64,000 bases of DNA from Aristolochia californica (GCA_029961685.1 JARWKL010000002.1:31030908-31094907); one strand, 5' to 3'. Positions 1 through 15,200 are shown, counted from the first letter of the stretch. Numbers and translations: made by a program. The notes: generated by a model from the sequence alone, not told the origin.

Positions 1-529
1 TGCATCCTCAACTTGTTTCTCACACGAACATCCACCAGATTTAAAACATGTTAGGATCAGTTATAAGTCTCTTTCCTATAAAATTCCACCAACCTATTAC
101 GGGGTTGTACTAGTGGAATTTCCCAAACATGGATAACAAAACCTTCGAGTTCGTTTTAGTGTGAGAAATAATTTTCTTCACTTACAATTATTAAAGTTTT
201 CAATTTTTTTTGTATACATGAACTCTAAAATTTTGATTTTGTTGCGATCTATTTGCCTTATAACTTTTTTGTTTACGAGAAAAATGGGAGAGTGAAAACT
301 CAAGTTTGGACCTGAAAAAAATTTGAACATCCAAAATGGAAATGTACAAATGCTGAGAGAAATAATTCCAAAAATTATCTGTGATTTTTATGGATAGGCA
401 AAAAGTGGCTTGTTTTGCTTAGGTAAAGATACAACCACACGTTAACTTGAGAATTTAATTTTTTCTACTCCTTGAAAATTTTGAATCACTCGGTCACTTG
501 AATCCTCAACATATTTTTGCCATGCATAT

Positions 530-941
530 CCACCACATTTAAAACATGTTAGGATCAGTTAGAAGTCTCTTTCCTCAAAAATTCCTCCATGCTATTAGGG
601 GGTTGTGCTAGTGGAATTTCCCAAACATTGATAACCAAACTTTGGAGTTCATTTTTAGTACGTGAAATAGTTTTCTTCAATTACATTTATTGTAGTGTTC
701 AAATTTTTTGCATACTTGAACTCTGAAAAAAAATTTGAACATCCTTAATGGAATTGCACAAATGCTGAGAGAGATAATTCCAAAAAGTTTTTGTGTTTTT
801 TAAGGATAGGAAAAAAGGGGGTTGTTTGGCTCTGGTAAATATCCAACCACATGTTAACTTGAGAATTTAATTTTTTCTACTCCTTGAAATTTTTGGATCA
901 TTAGGTCACTTGCAACCTCAACATGTTTCTTGCTTGCATAT
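530..941. repeat. Truncated monomer (412 bp) with internal deletion
   Basis: Near 721-726, gaactct is joined to gaaaaaaaatttg with loss of about 86 bp. The consensus has ctcta at one breakpoint and tctga at the other, so a few bases of microhomology are available at the join. Confidence 0.8.
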
Positions 942-3900
942 CCACCACATTTAGAACATGTTAGGATCAGTTAGAAGTCTCTTTCCTATAAAATTCCACC
1001 AAGCTTTTAGGGGTTTGTACTATTGGAATTTCCCAAACATGCATAACAAAACCTTGGAGTTCATTTTTAGTGCGTGAAATAATTTTCTTCACTTACATTT
1101 ATTATAGTTTTCAAATTTTTTGTCATACATGAACTCTAAAATTTTCATTTTGTTTCGATCTACTTGCCTTATATCTTTTTTGTTTACGAGAAAAAAGGGA
1201 GAGTGAAAACTCAAGTTTGGATCTGATAAAAAATATGAACATCCAAAATGGAAATGCACAAATGTTGAGATAGATAATTCCAAAAAGTATCTGTGATTTT
1301 TAAGGATAGGCAAAAAGTGGCTTGATTGGCTCTGGTTAATTTCCAATCACACGTTAACAAGAGAATTTAATTTTTTCTATTCCTTGAAATTTTTGGATCA
1401 TTTGGTCACTTGCATCCTCAACTTGTTTCTGGCATGCATATCCACCACATTTAAAACATGTTAGGATCAGTTAGAAGTCTCTTTCCTATAAAATTCCACC
1501 AAGCTATTTGGGGTTCTACTTGTTGAATTTCCCAAACATGGATAAAAAAACTTTGGAGTTCATTTTTAGTACGTGAAATAATTTTCTTCACTTACAATTA
1601 CTATAGTGTTCAAATTTTTTTGCATACATAAACTCTAAAATTTTCATTTTGTTGTGATCTACTTGCCGTATATCTTTTTGTTTACTAGAAAAATGGGATA
1701 GTGAAAACTCAAGTTTGGATCAGAAAAAAAATTTGAACATCCAAAACGGAAATGGACAAATGCTGAAAGAGATATTTCCAAAAAGTATCTATGAGTTTTA
1801 AGGGTGGGCAAAAAGAGGGTTGTTTAGCTCTTGTAAATATCCAACCACACGCTAACTTGAGAATTTAATTTTTTCTACTCCTTGAAATTTTTGGATCATT
1901 AGGTCACTTGCATCCTTAACATGTTTCTGGCATGCATATCCACCACAATTAAAACATGATAGGATCAGTTAGAAGTCTCTATCCTATTAAATTCCTCCAA
2001 GCTATTAGGGGGTTGTACTAGTGGAATTTCCCAAACATGGATAAAAAAACTTTGGAGTTCATTTTTAGTCTGTGAAATAATTTTCTTCTCTTACATTTAT
2101 TATAGTTTTCAAATTTTTTTGCATACATGAACTCTAAAATTTTCATTTTATCGCGATCTATTTGCTTTATATCTTTTTTGTTTACAGGAAAAATGGGAGA
2201 GTGAAAACTCAAGTTTGGATCTGAAAAAAAAATTTAACATCCAAAATGGAAATGCACAAATGCTGAGAGAGATAATTAAAAAAAGTATCTGTGATTTTTA
2301 AGGTTAGGCAAAAAGTGGTTGTTTTGCTCTGGTATATCCAACCTCTCGTTAACTTGAGAATTTAATTTTTTCTACCCCTTCAAATTTTTGGATCATTAGG
2401 TCAGTTGCATCCTCAACATGTTTCTGGCATGCTTATCCTCCTCATGTAAAACATGTTAGGATCAGTTAGAAGTCTCTATCCTATAAAATTCTACCAAGCT
2501 ATTAGGGGGCTGTAATAGTGGAATTTCACAAACATGGATAACAAAACTTTAAAGTTCATTTTTAATCCGTTAAATAATTTTCTTCATTTATATTTAGTAT
2601 AGTTTTCAAATTTTTTTGCATACATGAATTCTAAAATTTTCATTTTGTTGCGATCTATTTGCCGTATATCTTTTTTTTACAAGAAAAATGGGAGAGAGAA
2701 AACTCAAGTTTGGATCTAAACAAAAATTTTAACATCCAAAATGGAAATGAAAAAATGTGGAGAGAGATAATTCCAAAAAGTATCTGTGATTTTGAAGGAT
2801 AGGCAAAACGTGGCTTGTTTGGCTCTGGTAAATATCCAACCACACATTAACTTGTGAATTTAATTTTTTATGCTATTTGAAATTTTTGGATAATTACGTC
2901 ACTTGCATCCTCAACATGTTTCATGCATGCAAATCCACCACATTTAAAACATGTTAGGATCAATTAGAAGTCTCTTTCCAATAAAATTCCACCAAGCTAT
3001 TAGGGGGTTGTAGTAATGGAATTTCCCAAACATGGATGACAAAACTTTGGAGTTCATTTTTAGTGCGTGAAATAATTTTCTTCACTTACATTTATTATAG
3101 TGTTGAAATATTTTTGCGTACATGAACTCTAAAATTTTCATTTTGTTGCGATCTATATGCCTTATATCTTTTTTGTTTACGAGAAAAATGGGAGAGTGAA
3201 AAGAGAAGTTTGGATCTGAAAAAAAATTTGAACATCCAAAATGAAAATGCACAAATGCTGAGAGAGATAATTCGAAAAAGTATCTGTGATTTTTAAGGAC
3301 AGAATAAAAGTGGGTTGTTTGGCTCTGGTAAATATCCAACCACACATTCACTTGAGAATTTAATTTTTTCTACTCCTTGATATTTTTTGATCATTATGTC
3401 ACTAGCATCCTCACATTGTTTCTGGCACGCATATCCACCACATTTAAAACATGTTAGGATTAGTTAGAAGTCTCTTTCCTATAAAATTCCACCAAGCTTT
3501 TATAGGGTTGTACTAGTGGAATTTCCCAAACATGGATAACAAAACCTTGGAGTTCATTTTTAGTGCGTGAAATAATTTTCTTCTCTTACATTTATTATAG
3601 TTTTCAAATTTTTTTCATACATGAACTCTAAAATTTTCATTTTGTTACGAGCTATTTGCCTTATAAATTTTTTGTTTATGAGAAAAATGGAAAACTCAAG
3701 TTTGGACCTGATAAAAAATTTGAACATCCAAAATGGAAATGCACAAATGCTGAGAGAGATAATTCCAAAAATATCTATGATTTTTAAGGATTGGCAAAAA
3801 GTGGCTTGTCTTGCTCTGGTAAATATCCAACCACATGTTAACCTGAGAATTTAATTTTTCCTACTCGAAATTTTTGGATCACTAGGTCACTTGCATCCTC

Positions 3901-6189
3901 AACATATTTCAGGCATGCATATCCACCACATTTAAAACTTGTTAGGACGAGTTAGAAGTCTCTTTCCTGTAAAATTCCACCACGCTATTAGGGGGTGGTA
4001 CTAGTGGAATTTCCCAAACATAGGTAACAAAACTTTGGAGTTCAGTTTTAGTCCGTGAAATAATTTTCTTCGCTTACATTTATTATAGTTTTCCAAATTT
4101 TTTTCCATACATGAACTCAAAAATTTTCATTTTGTTGTGACCTATTTGCCTTATATCTTTGTTTTTTACATGAAAAATGGGAGAGTGAAAATTTAAGTTT
4201 GAATCTGAAAAAAAAAGCTAACATCCAAAATGGAAATGCCCAAATGATGAGAGCGATAATTCAAAAAAGTATATGTGATTTTTAAGGATAGGCAAAAAGT
4301 GGGTTGTTTTGCTTTGGCAAATATACCAACCTCACGTTAACTTGAGAATTTAATTTTTTCCACGTATTGAAATTTTTGGATCATTAGGTCACTTGCATCC
4401 TCAACATGTTTCATGGATGCAAATCCATGACATTTAAAACATGTTAGGATCAGTTAGAAGTCTCTTTCCTATAAAATTCCACCAAGCTATTAGGGGGTTG
4501 TACTAGTGGAATTTCCCAAACATGGATAACAAAACTTTGGAGTTCATTTTTAGTGCGTGAAATAATTTTCTTCACTTACATTTATTTTAGTTTAAATTTT
4601 TTTTTGCATACAAGAACTCTAAAATTTTCATTTTGTTGCGATCTATTTGCCTTATATCTTTTTTGTTTACGAGAAAACTGGGAGAGTGAAAGTTCAAGTT
4701 TGGATCTTAAAAAAAATCTTAACATCCAAAATGGAAATGCACAAATGCTGAGAGAGATAATTCCAAAAAGAATCTGTGATTTGTAAGGACAGGCAAAAAT
4801 TGGGTTCTTTGTGTCTGGTAAATATCCTACCACACGTTACCTTGAGAATTTAATTATTTCTACTCCTTGAAATTTTTGGATCATTAGGTCACTTACATCC
4901 TCAACATGTTTCTGGCATGCATATCCACCACATTTAAAACCTATTAGGATCAGTTAGATGTCTCTTTCCAATAAAATTCCACCAAGCTATTAGGGGGTTG
5001 TACTAGTGGAATTTCCTAAACATGGATAACAAAACTTTGGAGGTCATTTTTAGTGCATGAAATAATTTTCTTCACTTACATTTATTATAGTTTTCAAATT
5101 TTATTGCATACATGAACTCTAAAATTTTCATTTTGTTGCGATCTAGTTGCCTTATATCTGTTTTTGTTTACGAGAAAAATGGGAGAGTGAAAACTCAAGT
5201 TTGGATCTTAAAAAAAATCTTAACATCCAAAATGGAAATGCACAAATGCTGAGAGAGATAATTCCAAAAAGTATCAGTGATTTTGAAAGTTAGGCAATAA
5301 GTGGGTTGTTTAGCTCTGGTAAATATTCAACCACACGATAACTTGAGAATTTAATTTTTTCTTCTCCTTGAAAATTTTGGATCATTAGCTCACTTGCATC
5401 CTCAACATTTTTCTCGCACACCTAGCCACCACATTTAAAATATGTGAGGATTAGTTAGAAGTCTCTTTCCTTTAAAATTTCACTGAGCTATTAGGTGGTT
5501 GTACTAGTGGAATTTCCCAAACGTGGATAACAAAACTTTGGAGTTCATTTTTAGTTTGTGAAATTTTTTTCTTCACTTACAATTAGTTTAGTGTTCAAAT
5601 TTTTTTGCTTACATGAACTCTAAAATTTTCATTTTGTTGCGATCTATTTGCCTTATATCTTTTTTGTTTACGAGAAAAATGGGTGAGTAAAAACACAAGT
5701 TTGGATCTAAAAAAAATTTGAACATCGAAAATTGGAAATGAAAAAATGCTGAGAGAGATAATTCCAAAAAGTATCTGTGATTTTTAAGGACAGGCAAAAA
5801 GTGGGTTGTTGGGATCTGGTAAATATCCAACCACACATTAACTTGAGAATTTATTTTTTTCTACTCCTTGAATTTTTTGGATCATTAGGTCACTTGCATC
5901 CTCAAGTTGTTTCTAGCACGCACATCCACCACATTTAAAACATGTTAGGATCAGTTAGAAGCCTCTTTCCTATAAATTCCACCAAGTTATTACGGGGTTG
6001 TACAAATGGAATTTCCCAAACATTGATAACAAAACCTTGGAGTTCAATTTTAGTGCGTGAAATAATTTTCTTTACTTACAATTATTATAGTTTTTAAATT
6101 TTTTTGCATACATGAACTATAAAATTTTCATTTTGTTGCGATCTATTTGCTTTATAACTTTTTTGTTTACGAGTAAAAATGGGAGAGTG

Positions 6190-7020
6190 AAAACACAAGT
6201 TTGGACCAGAAAAAATATTTGAACATCCAAAATGGAAATGCACAAAAGTTGAGAGAGATAATTCCAAAAAGTATTTGTCATTTTTAAGGATAGGCAAAAA
6301 GTGGGGGTTTTGGCTCTGGTAAATATCCAACCACGCGTTAACTTGAAAATTTAATTTTTTCTTCTCCTTGAAATTTTTTGATCACTAGGTGCTTGCATCC
6401 ACAACATGTTTCTGGCACACATATCCACCAGATTTTAAACATGTTAGGATCAGTTAGAAGTCTCTTTCCAATAAAATTCCACCAAGCTATTAGGGGGTTG
6501 TAGTTTTGGAATTTGCCAAGCATGGAGAACAAAACTTTGGAGTTCATTTTTAGTACGTGAAATAGTTTTTTTCACTTACATTTATTGTAGTGTTCAAATT
6601 TTTTTGTATGCATAAACTCTAAAATTTTCATTTTGTTACGATCTATTTGCCTTATATCTTTTGTGTTTACGAGAAAAATGGGAGAGTGAAAACTCAAGTT
6701 TGGATGTGTAAAAAAATTTAACATCCAAAATGGAAATGCACAAATGCTAAGAGAGACAATTCCAAAAAGTATATGTGATTTTTAAGGATAGACAAAAACT
6801 TGGTTGTTTGGCTCATGTAAATATCCAACCACAAGTTAACTTGAGTATTTAATTTTGTCTACTCCATGAAATTTTTGGATCATTAGGTCACTTGCATCCT
6901 CAACTTGTTTGTGGCATGCATATCCACCACATTTAAAGCATGTTAGGATCAGTTAGACGTCTCTTTCCTATAAAATTCCACCTAGCTATTAGGGGGTTGT
7001 ATTAGTGGAAATTCCAAAAC
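6190..7020. repeat. Recently duplicated two-monomer block, copy 1
   Basis: Shares with 7184-8014 a set of private variants at a 994-996-bp offset: tttggacca, cactaggtgcttgcatcc, tgtttctggcacacata, ggttgtagttttggaattt, agcatggagaacaa, ggatgtgtaaaaa, gtatttaattttgtctactc, gtttgtggcatgc and ttagacgtctc. None of these occurs together elsewhere in the window. The similarity extends over about 1.7 monomers, and both sides then return to ordinary variants. Confidence 0.85.
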
Positions 7021-7183
7021 ATGTATAACAAAACTTTGGAGTTCATTTTTAGTGCGTGAAATAATTTTCTTCATTTACATTTATTATAGTTTTCAAATTT
7101 TTTAGCATAAACTCTAAAATTTTCATTTTGTTGCGATCTGTTTCCCTTATATCTTTTTTGTTTACGAGAAAAATGGGAGATTG

Positions 7184-8014
7184 AAAACTCAAGTTTGGAC
7201 CAAAAAAAATATTTGAACATCCAAAATGGAAATGCACAAATGTTGAGAGAGATAATTCCAAAAAGTATCTGTCATTTTTAAGGATAGGCAAAAAGTGGAG
7301 TTTTTGGCTCTGGTAAATATCCAATCACACGTTAACTTGAAAATTTAATTTTTTCTTCTCCTTGAAATTTTTTGATCACTAGGTGCTTGCATCCACAACA
7401 TGTTTCTGGCACACATACCCACCACATTTTAAACATGTTAGGATCAGTTAGAAGTCTCTTTCCAATAAAATTCCACCAAGCTATTAGGGGGTTGTAGTTT
7501 TGGAATTTCCCAAGCATGGAGAACAAGACTTTGGAGTTCATTTTTAGTACGTGAAATAGACTTTTTCACTTACATTTATTGTAGTGTTCAAATTTTTTTG
7601 TATACATAAACTCTAAAATTTTCATTTTGTTGCGATCTATTTGCCTTATATCTTTTTTGTTTATGAGAAAAATGGGAGAGTGAAAACTCAAGTTTGGATG
7701 TGTAAAAAAAATTTAACATCCAAAATGGAAATGCACAAATGCTAAGAGAGACAATTCCAAAAAGTATATGTGATTTTTAAGGATAGACAATAACTTGGTT
7801 GTTTGGCTCACGTAAATATCCAACCACAAGTTAACTTGAGTATTTAATTTTGTCTACTCCATGAAATTTTTGGATCATTAGGTCACTTGCATCCTCAATT
7901 TGTTTGTGGCATGCATATCCACCACATTTAAAACATGTTAGGATCAGTTAGACGTCTCTTTCCTATAAAATTCCACCAAGCTATTAGGGGGTTGTGCAAG
8001 TGGAATTTCCAAAA
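7184..8014. repeat. Recently duplicated two-monomer block, copy 2
   Basis: Second copy of the dimer block, carrying the same private variants as copy 1 with few differences (for example cacaccc... changes around the anchor near 7420 and agactttttcac at 7559). The offset is exactly two monomers, as expected from unequal exchange between sister arrays. Confidence 0.85.
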
Positions 8015-9420
8015 CATGGATAACAAAACCTTCGAGTTCATTTTTAGTGCGTGAAATAATTTTCTTCACTTACAATTATTATAGTTTTCAAATTTTTTTG
8101 CATACATGAACTCTAAAATTTTCATTTTGTTGCAATCTAGTTGCCTTATAATTTTTTTGTTTACGAGAAAAATCGGAGAGTGAAAACTCAAGTTTTGACC
8201 TGAAAAAAACTTTGAACATCCAAAATGGAAATGCACAAATGCTGAGAGAAATAATTCCAAAAATTATTTGTGATTTTTAAGGATAGGAAAAAATTGGCTT
8301 GTTATTCTTTGGTAAATATCCAACCACACATTAACTTGATAATTTAATTTTTTCTACTACTTGAAATTTTCGGATCATTTGGTCACTTGCATCCTCAACA
8401 AGTTTCTAGCATGCATATCCTCCACTTTTAAAACATGTTAGGATCAATTAGAAGTCTCTTTCCTATAAAATTTTACCAAGCTATTAGGGGGTTGTATTAG
8501 TGGAATTTTCCATACATGGATAACAAAACTTTGGAGTTCATTTTTAGTCCGTTAAATAATTTTCTTCACTTACATTTATTATAGTTTTCAAAATTTTTTT
8601 CATACATGAACACTAAAATTTTCATTTTGTTGGGATCTATTTGCCTTATATCTTTTTTTGTTTACAGGAAAAATGGGAGAGTGAAAACTCAAGTTTGGAC
8701 TTGAAAAAAAAATTTAACATTCAAAATGGAATAGTACAAATGCTAAAAGAGATAATTCCAAAAAGTATCTGTGATTTTTAAGGATAGGCAAAAAGTGGCT
8801 TGTTCGGCTCTGGTAAATATCCAACTACTCGTTAACTTGAAAATTTAATTATTTCTACTCCTTGAAATTTTTGGATCACTAGGTCACTTACATCCTCAAC
8901 ATGTTTTTGGCATACATATCCACCACATTTAAAACATGTTAGGATCAGTTAGATGTCTCTTTCCTACGAAATTCCTCCCAGCTATTTGGGGGTTGTACTA
9001 ATGGAATTTCCCAAACATGGATACCAAAACTTTTGAGTTTATTTTTAGTATGTGAAATAGTTTTCTTCACTTACATTTATTGTAGTGTTCAAATTTTTTT
9101 GCATACATGAACTCTAAAATTTTCATTTTTTTGCGATCTATTTGCCTTATATCTTTTTGGTTTACGAGAAAAATGGGAGAGTGAAAAGTCAAGTTTGGAT
9201 CTCAAAAAAAATTTTAACATGCAAAAAGGAAATGTACAAATGCCTAGAGAGATAATACCAAAAAGTATCTGTGATTTTTATGGATAGGCAAAAAATGGGT
9301 TGTTTGGCTTTGGTAAATATCCATACACATGTTAATTTGAAAATTTAATTTTTTCTACTCCTTGAAATTTTATGATCACTAGGTCACTTGCATCCTCAAC
9401 ATGTTTCCGGCATGCATATC

Positions 9421-9860
9421 CACCACATTTAAAACATGTTAGGTTCAATTAGAAGTCTCTTTCCTATAAAAATCCACCAAGCTATTAGGGGGTTGTACTG
9501 GTGGAATTTCCCAAACATGGATAACAAAACTTTGGAGTTCATTTTTAGTACATGAAATAATTTTCATTTTGTTGCGATCTATTTGCCTTATATCTTTTTT
9601 GTTTACGAGAAAAATGGGAGAGTGAAAACTCAAGTTTAGATCTGAAAAAAAAAATCAACATTAGAAATGGAAATGCACAAATGCTGAGAGAGATAAGTCC
9701 AAATAGTATCAGTGATTTTTAAGGATAGGAGAAAAGTGGGTTGTTTTGCTCCGGTAAATATCCAACCACACGTTAACTTTAGAATTTAATTTTTTCTACT
9801 CCATGAAATTTTTGGATCATTAGGTCACTTGCATCCTCAACTTGTTTCTGGCACGCATAT
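9421..9860. repeat. Truncated monomer (440 bp) with internal deletion
   Basis: Near 9561-9567, aataattttc runs straight into attttgttgcg, with about 59 bp lost between two attttc copies that lie in the consensus on either side. A six-base microhomology join. Confidence 0.82.
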
Positions 9861-12299
9861 CCTCCACATTTAAAACATGTTAGGATCAGTTAGAAGTCTC
9901 TTTCCTATAAAATTCCACCAAACTATTACGAGGTTGTACTTGTGGAATTTCCCAAACTTGGATAACAAAACCTTGGAGTTCATTTTAGTGCGTGAAATAA
10001 TTTTCTTCACTTACATTTATTATAATTTTCAAATTTTTTTGCATGCATGAACTCTAAAATTTTCATTTTGTTTCGATCTATTTGCCTTATAACTTTTTCG
10101 TTTACGAGAAAAATGGGAGCATGAAAACTCAAGTTTGAACCTCAAAAAAACTTTAAACATCCAAAATGGAAATGCAAAAATGGTGAGAGAGATAATTCCA
10201 AAAAGTATCTGTGATTTTTAAGGATAGGCAAAAAGTGGCTTGTTTGGCTCTGGTAAATATCCAACCACACTATAACTTGAGAATTTAATTTTTTCTACTC
10301 CTTGAAATTTTTGGATCACTAGGTCACTTGCATCCTCAACATGTTTCTGGAATGCATATCCACCATATTTAAAACATGTTAGGATCAGTTAGAAGTCTCT
10401 TTCCTATAAAATTCCACCGAGCTATTACGGGGTGGTACTAGTCGAATTTCCCAAACATGGATAACAAAACCTTGGAGTTCATTTTTAGTGCGTGAAAGAA
10501 TTTTCTTCACCTACTTTTATTGTAGTGTTCAAATATTTTTGTATACATGAACTCTAAAATTTTCATTTTGTTGCGATCTATTTGCCTTATATCTTTTTTT
10601 TTTACGAGAAAAATGGGAGAGTGAAAACTCAAGTTTAGATCTGAAAACAAAAATTTAACATCAGAAATGGAAATGCACAAATGTTGAGATAGATAATTCC
10701 AAATAGTATCAGTGATTTTTAAGGAAAGGCAAAAAGTGGGTTGTTTTGCTCTGGTAAATATCCAACCACATGTTAACTTTAGAATTTAATTTTTTCTACT
10801 CCTTGAAATTATGGATCATTAGGTCACTTGCATCCTCAACATCTTTCTGGCAAGCATATCCTCCGCATTAAAAACTTGTAAGCATCAGTTAGATGTCTCT
10901 TTCCTATAAAATTCCACCAAGCTATTAGGGGGTTGTAGTAGTGGAATTTCCCAAATATGGGTAACAAAACTTTGGATTTCATTTTTATTGCGTGAAATAA
11001 TTTTCTTCACTTACTTTTATTATAGTTTTAAATTTTTTTTGCATTGTTGAATTCTAAAATTTTCATTTTGTTGCGATCAATTTGCCTTATATCTTTTTTT
11101 TTACGAGAAAAATGGGAGAGTGAAAATTCAAGTAGTGATCAGAAAATAAATTTTAACATCCAAAATGGAAATGCAAAAAATCAAAGAGAGATAATTCCGA
11201 AAAGTATCTGTGATTTTTAAGGATATGCAAAAAGTGGGTTGTTATGCTCTTCTAAATATCCAACCACACGTTTACTAGAGAATTTAATTTTTTCTTATTG
11301 TTGAAATTTTTTTATCATTAGGTCACTTGCATCCACAACATGTTTCTGGAATGCATATCCACCACATTTAAAACATGTTAGGATCAATTAGAAGTCTCTT
11401 TCCTATAAAATTCCACCAAGCTATTAGGGGGTTTTACTAGTGGAATTTCCATAACATGGAGAACAAAAATTTGGAGTTCATTTTTAGTGCGTGAAATGAT
11501 TTTCTTCACTTACTTTTATTGTAGTGTTCAAATTTTTTTGTTTACATGAACTCTAAAATTTTCATTTTGTTGCGATCTATTTGCCTTATATCTTTTTTGT
11601 TTACGAGAAAAATGGGAGAGTGAAAACTCAAGTTTGTATCTGAAAAAAAAAGTTGAGCATCCAAAATGGAAATGCACAAATGCTGAGAGAGATAATTCGA
11701 AAAAGTATTTGTCTTTTTTAAGGATAGGAAAAAATTGGGTTATTTGGCGCTGGTAAATATCCAACCACATGCTAACTTGAGAAGTTAATTTTTTATACTC
11801 CTTTAAATTTTTGGATCATTAGGTCACTTGCATCCTCAACATGTTTCTTGTATGCATATCCACCTCATTTAGAACATGTTAGGATCAGTTAGAAGTCTCT
11901 TTCCTTTAAAATTCCACCAAGCTTTTAGGGGGTTGTACTAATGGAATTTCCCAAACATGCATAACAAAAGCTTGGAGTTCATTTTTAGTGCGTGAAATAA
12001 TTTTCTTCACTTACATTTAATATAGTTTTCAAATTTTTTTGCATACATGAACGCTAAAATTTTCATTTTTTTCGATCTATTTGCCTTATATTTTTTTTGT
12101 TTACGAGAAAAATGGGAGAGTGAAAACTCAAGTTTGGATCTGAAAAAAAATTTGAACAACAAAAATGGAAATGCACAAATGCTGAGAGACATAATTCCAA
12201 AATGTATCTGTGATTTTTAAGGATAGGCAAAAAGTGGGTAAATATCAAACCACAGGTTAACTTGACAATTTACATTTTCCTACTCCTAGAAATTTTAGG

Positions 12300-15200
12300 A
12301 TCACTAGGTCACTTGCATCCTCAACATGTTTCTGGCATGCATATCTACCACATTTAAAACATGTTAGGATCAGTTAGAAGTCTCTTTCCTATAAAATGCC
12401 ACCAAGCTATTCGGGAGTTGTACTAGTGGAATTTCCCAAACATGGATAACAAAACTTTGGATTTCATTTTAGTGTGTGAAATAATTTTCTTCACTTACAT
12501 TTATCATAATTTTAAAATTTTTTTGCATATAGGAACTCTAATATTTTCTTTTTGTTGCGTTCTAATTGCCTTGTATCTTTTTTGTTTACCAGAAAAATGG
12601 GAGAGTGAAAACTCAAGTTTGGTTCTGAAAAAAAATTTGAACATCCAAAATGGAAATGCACAAATGCTGAGAGAGATAATTCCAAAAAGAAACTGTGGTT
12701 TTTAAGGATAGGAAAAATGTGGGTTGTTTGGCTCTAGTAAATATCACACCACACATTAGCTAGAGAATTTAATTTTTTCTACTCCTTGAAAATTTTGGAT
12801 CATTAGGTCACTTGCATCCTCAACATTTTTTTGGCATACATATCCACCACATTTAAAACATGTTAGGTCCAGTTAGAAGTCTCTTTCCTTTAAAATTCCA
12901 CCAAGCTATAGGGGGTTGTACTAGTGGAATTTCCCATACATGGATATCAAAACTTTGGAGTTCAATTTTAGTGCGTGAAATAATATTCTTCAGTTACATT
13001 TATTATAGTGTTCAAATTTATTTGCATACATGAACTCTAAAATTTTATTTTGGTATGATCTATTTTCAATAGATCTTTTTTGTTTACGAGAAAAATGGGA
13101 GACTGAAAACTCAAGTTTGGATCTAAAAAAAAATTTGAACATCCAAAATGGAAATGCGCAAATGCTGAGAATGATAATTCCAAAAACTATCTGGGATTTT
13201 TAAGGATAGGCAAAAAAATTTGAACATCCAAAATGGAAATGCACAAATACTGAGAGAGATAATTCCAAAAAGAAACTGTGGTTTTTAAGGATAGGAAAAA
13301 TGTGGGTTGTTTGGCTCTAGTAAATATCACACCACACGGTAACTTGAGAATTTAATTTTTTCTACTCCTTGAAATTTTTGGATCATTAGGTCACTTGCAT
13401 TCTCAACATGTTTCTGGCATGCATATCCACCATATTTAAAACATGTTAGGATTATTTAGAAGTCTGTTTCCTATAAAATTCCACCAAGCTATTAGGGGGT
13501 TGTGCTAGTGGAATTTCCCAAACATGGATAACAAAACTTTGGAGTTCATTTTTAGTGCGTGAAATAATTTTCTTCACTTACATTTATTATAGTTTTCAAA
13601 TTTTTTTGCATATGTGAACTCAAAAATTTTTATTTTCTTGCGATCTATTTACCTTATATCTTTTTTGTTTACGAGAAAAATTGGATAGTGAAAACTCAAG
13701 TTTGGATCTGAAAAAAAAATTTAACATCCAAAATGGAAATGCACAAATGCTGAGAGAGATAATTCCAAAAAGTATCTGTGATTTTTATGGATGGGCAAAA
13801 AGTGAGTTGTTTGGCTCTGGTAAATATCCAACCACACGTTAACTTGAGAATTTAATTTTTTCTACTCCTTGAAATATTTGGATCATTAATTCACTTGCAT
13901 CCTCAATATGCTTCTGGCATGCATATCCACCACATTTAAAACATGTTAGGGTAAGTTAGAAGTCTCTTTCCTATAAAATTCCACCAAACTTTTAATGGGT
14001 TGTGTTTGTGGAATTTCCCAAACATGGATAACAAAAAACTTTGGAGTTCATTTTTAGTGTGTGAAATAATTTTCTTCACTTACATTTATTACAATTTTCA
14101 AATTTTTTTGCAAACATGAATTCTAAAATTTTCTTTTTGTTGAGATCTTTTTTGCCTTGTTTCTTTTTTGTTTACGACAATAATTGGAGATTGGAAACTC
14201 AAGTTTGGATATAAAAAAAAATTTGAACATCCAAAATAGAAATGTACAAATGCTGAGAGAGATAATTTGAAAAAGTGACTGTGATTTTTAAGGATGGACA
14301 AAAAGTGGGTTGTTTGGCTATGGTAAATATCCAACCACATGTTAACTTGAGAATTTAATTTTTTCTACTCCAGGAAATTTTTGGATCAATAGGTCACTTT
14401 CATCTCCAACATGTTTCTGGCATGCATATCCACCACATTTAAAACATGTTAGGATCAGTTAGAAGTCTCTTTCCTATAAAATTTCACCAATCTTCTAGGC
14501 TGTTGTACTAATGGAATTTCCCAAACATGGACAACAAAACTTAGGAGTTCATTTTTTAGTGCGTGAAATAATTTTCTTCACTTGCATTTATTATAGTTTT
14601 CAAATTTTTTTGCATACGTGAATTCTAAAATTGTCATTTTGTTGCGATCTATTTGCCTTGTATCTTTTTTGTTTATGAGAAAAATGGGAGAGTGAAAACT
14701 CAAGTTTGGATCTGAAAAAAAATTTAAACATCCAAAATGGAAATGCAAAAATGTTGAGAGAGATAATTCCAAAGAGTTTCCGTGATTTTTAAGGATAGGC
14801 AAAAAGTGGGTTGTTTGGCTCCTAGAAATATCCAACCACACGTTAACTTGAGAATTTAATTTTTTCTACTCAATAAAATTTATGGATCATTAGGTCATTT
14901 GCATCCTCAACATGTTTCTGGCTTGCATATCCACCACATTCAAAACATGTTAGGATCAGTTAGAAGTCTCTTTCCTATAAAATTCCACCAAGCTATTAGG
15001 GGGTTGTACTAGTGGAATTTCCCAAAAATGGATAACTAAACTTTGGAGTTCATTTTTTGTGCGTGATATAATTTTCTGCACTTACATTTATTATAGTTTT
15101 CAAATTTTTTTGCATACGTGAACTCTAAAATTTTCATTTTGTTGCGATCTAATTGCCTTATATCCTTTTTGTTTAAGAGAAAAATGGGTGTGTGACACCT

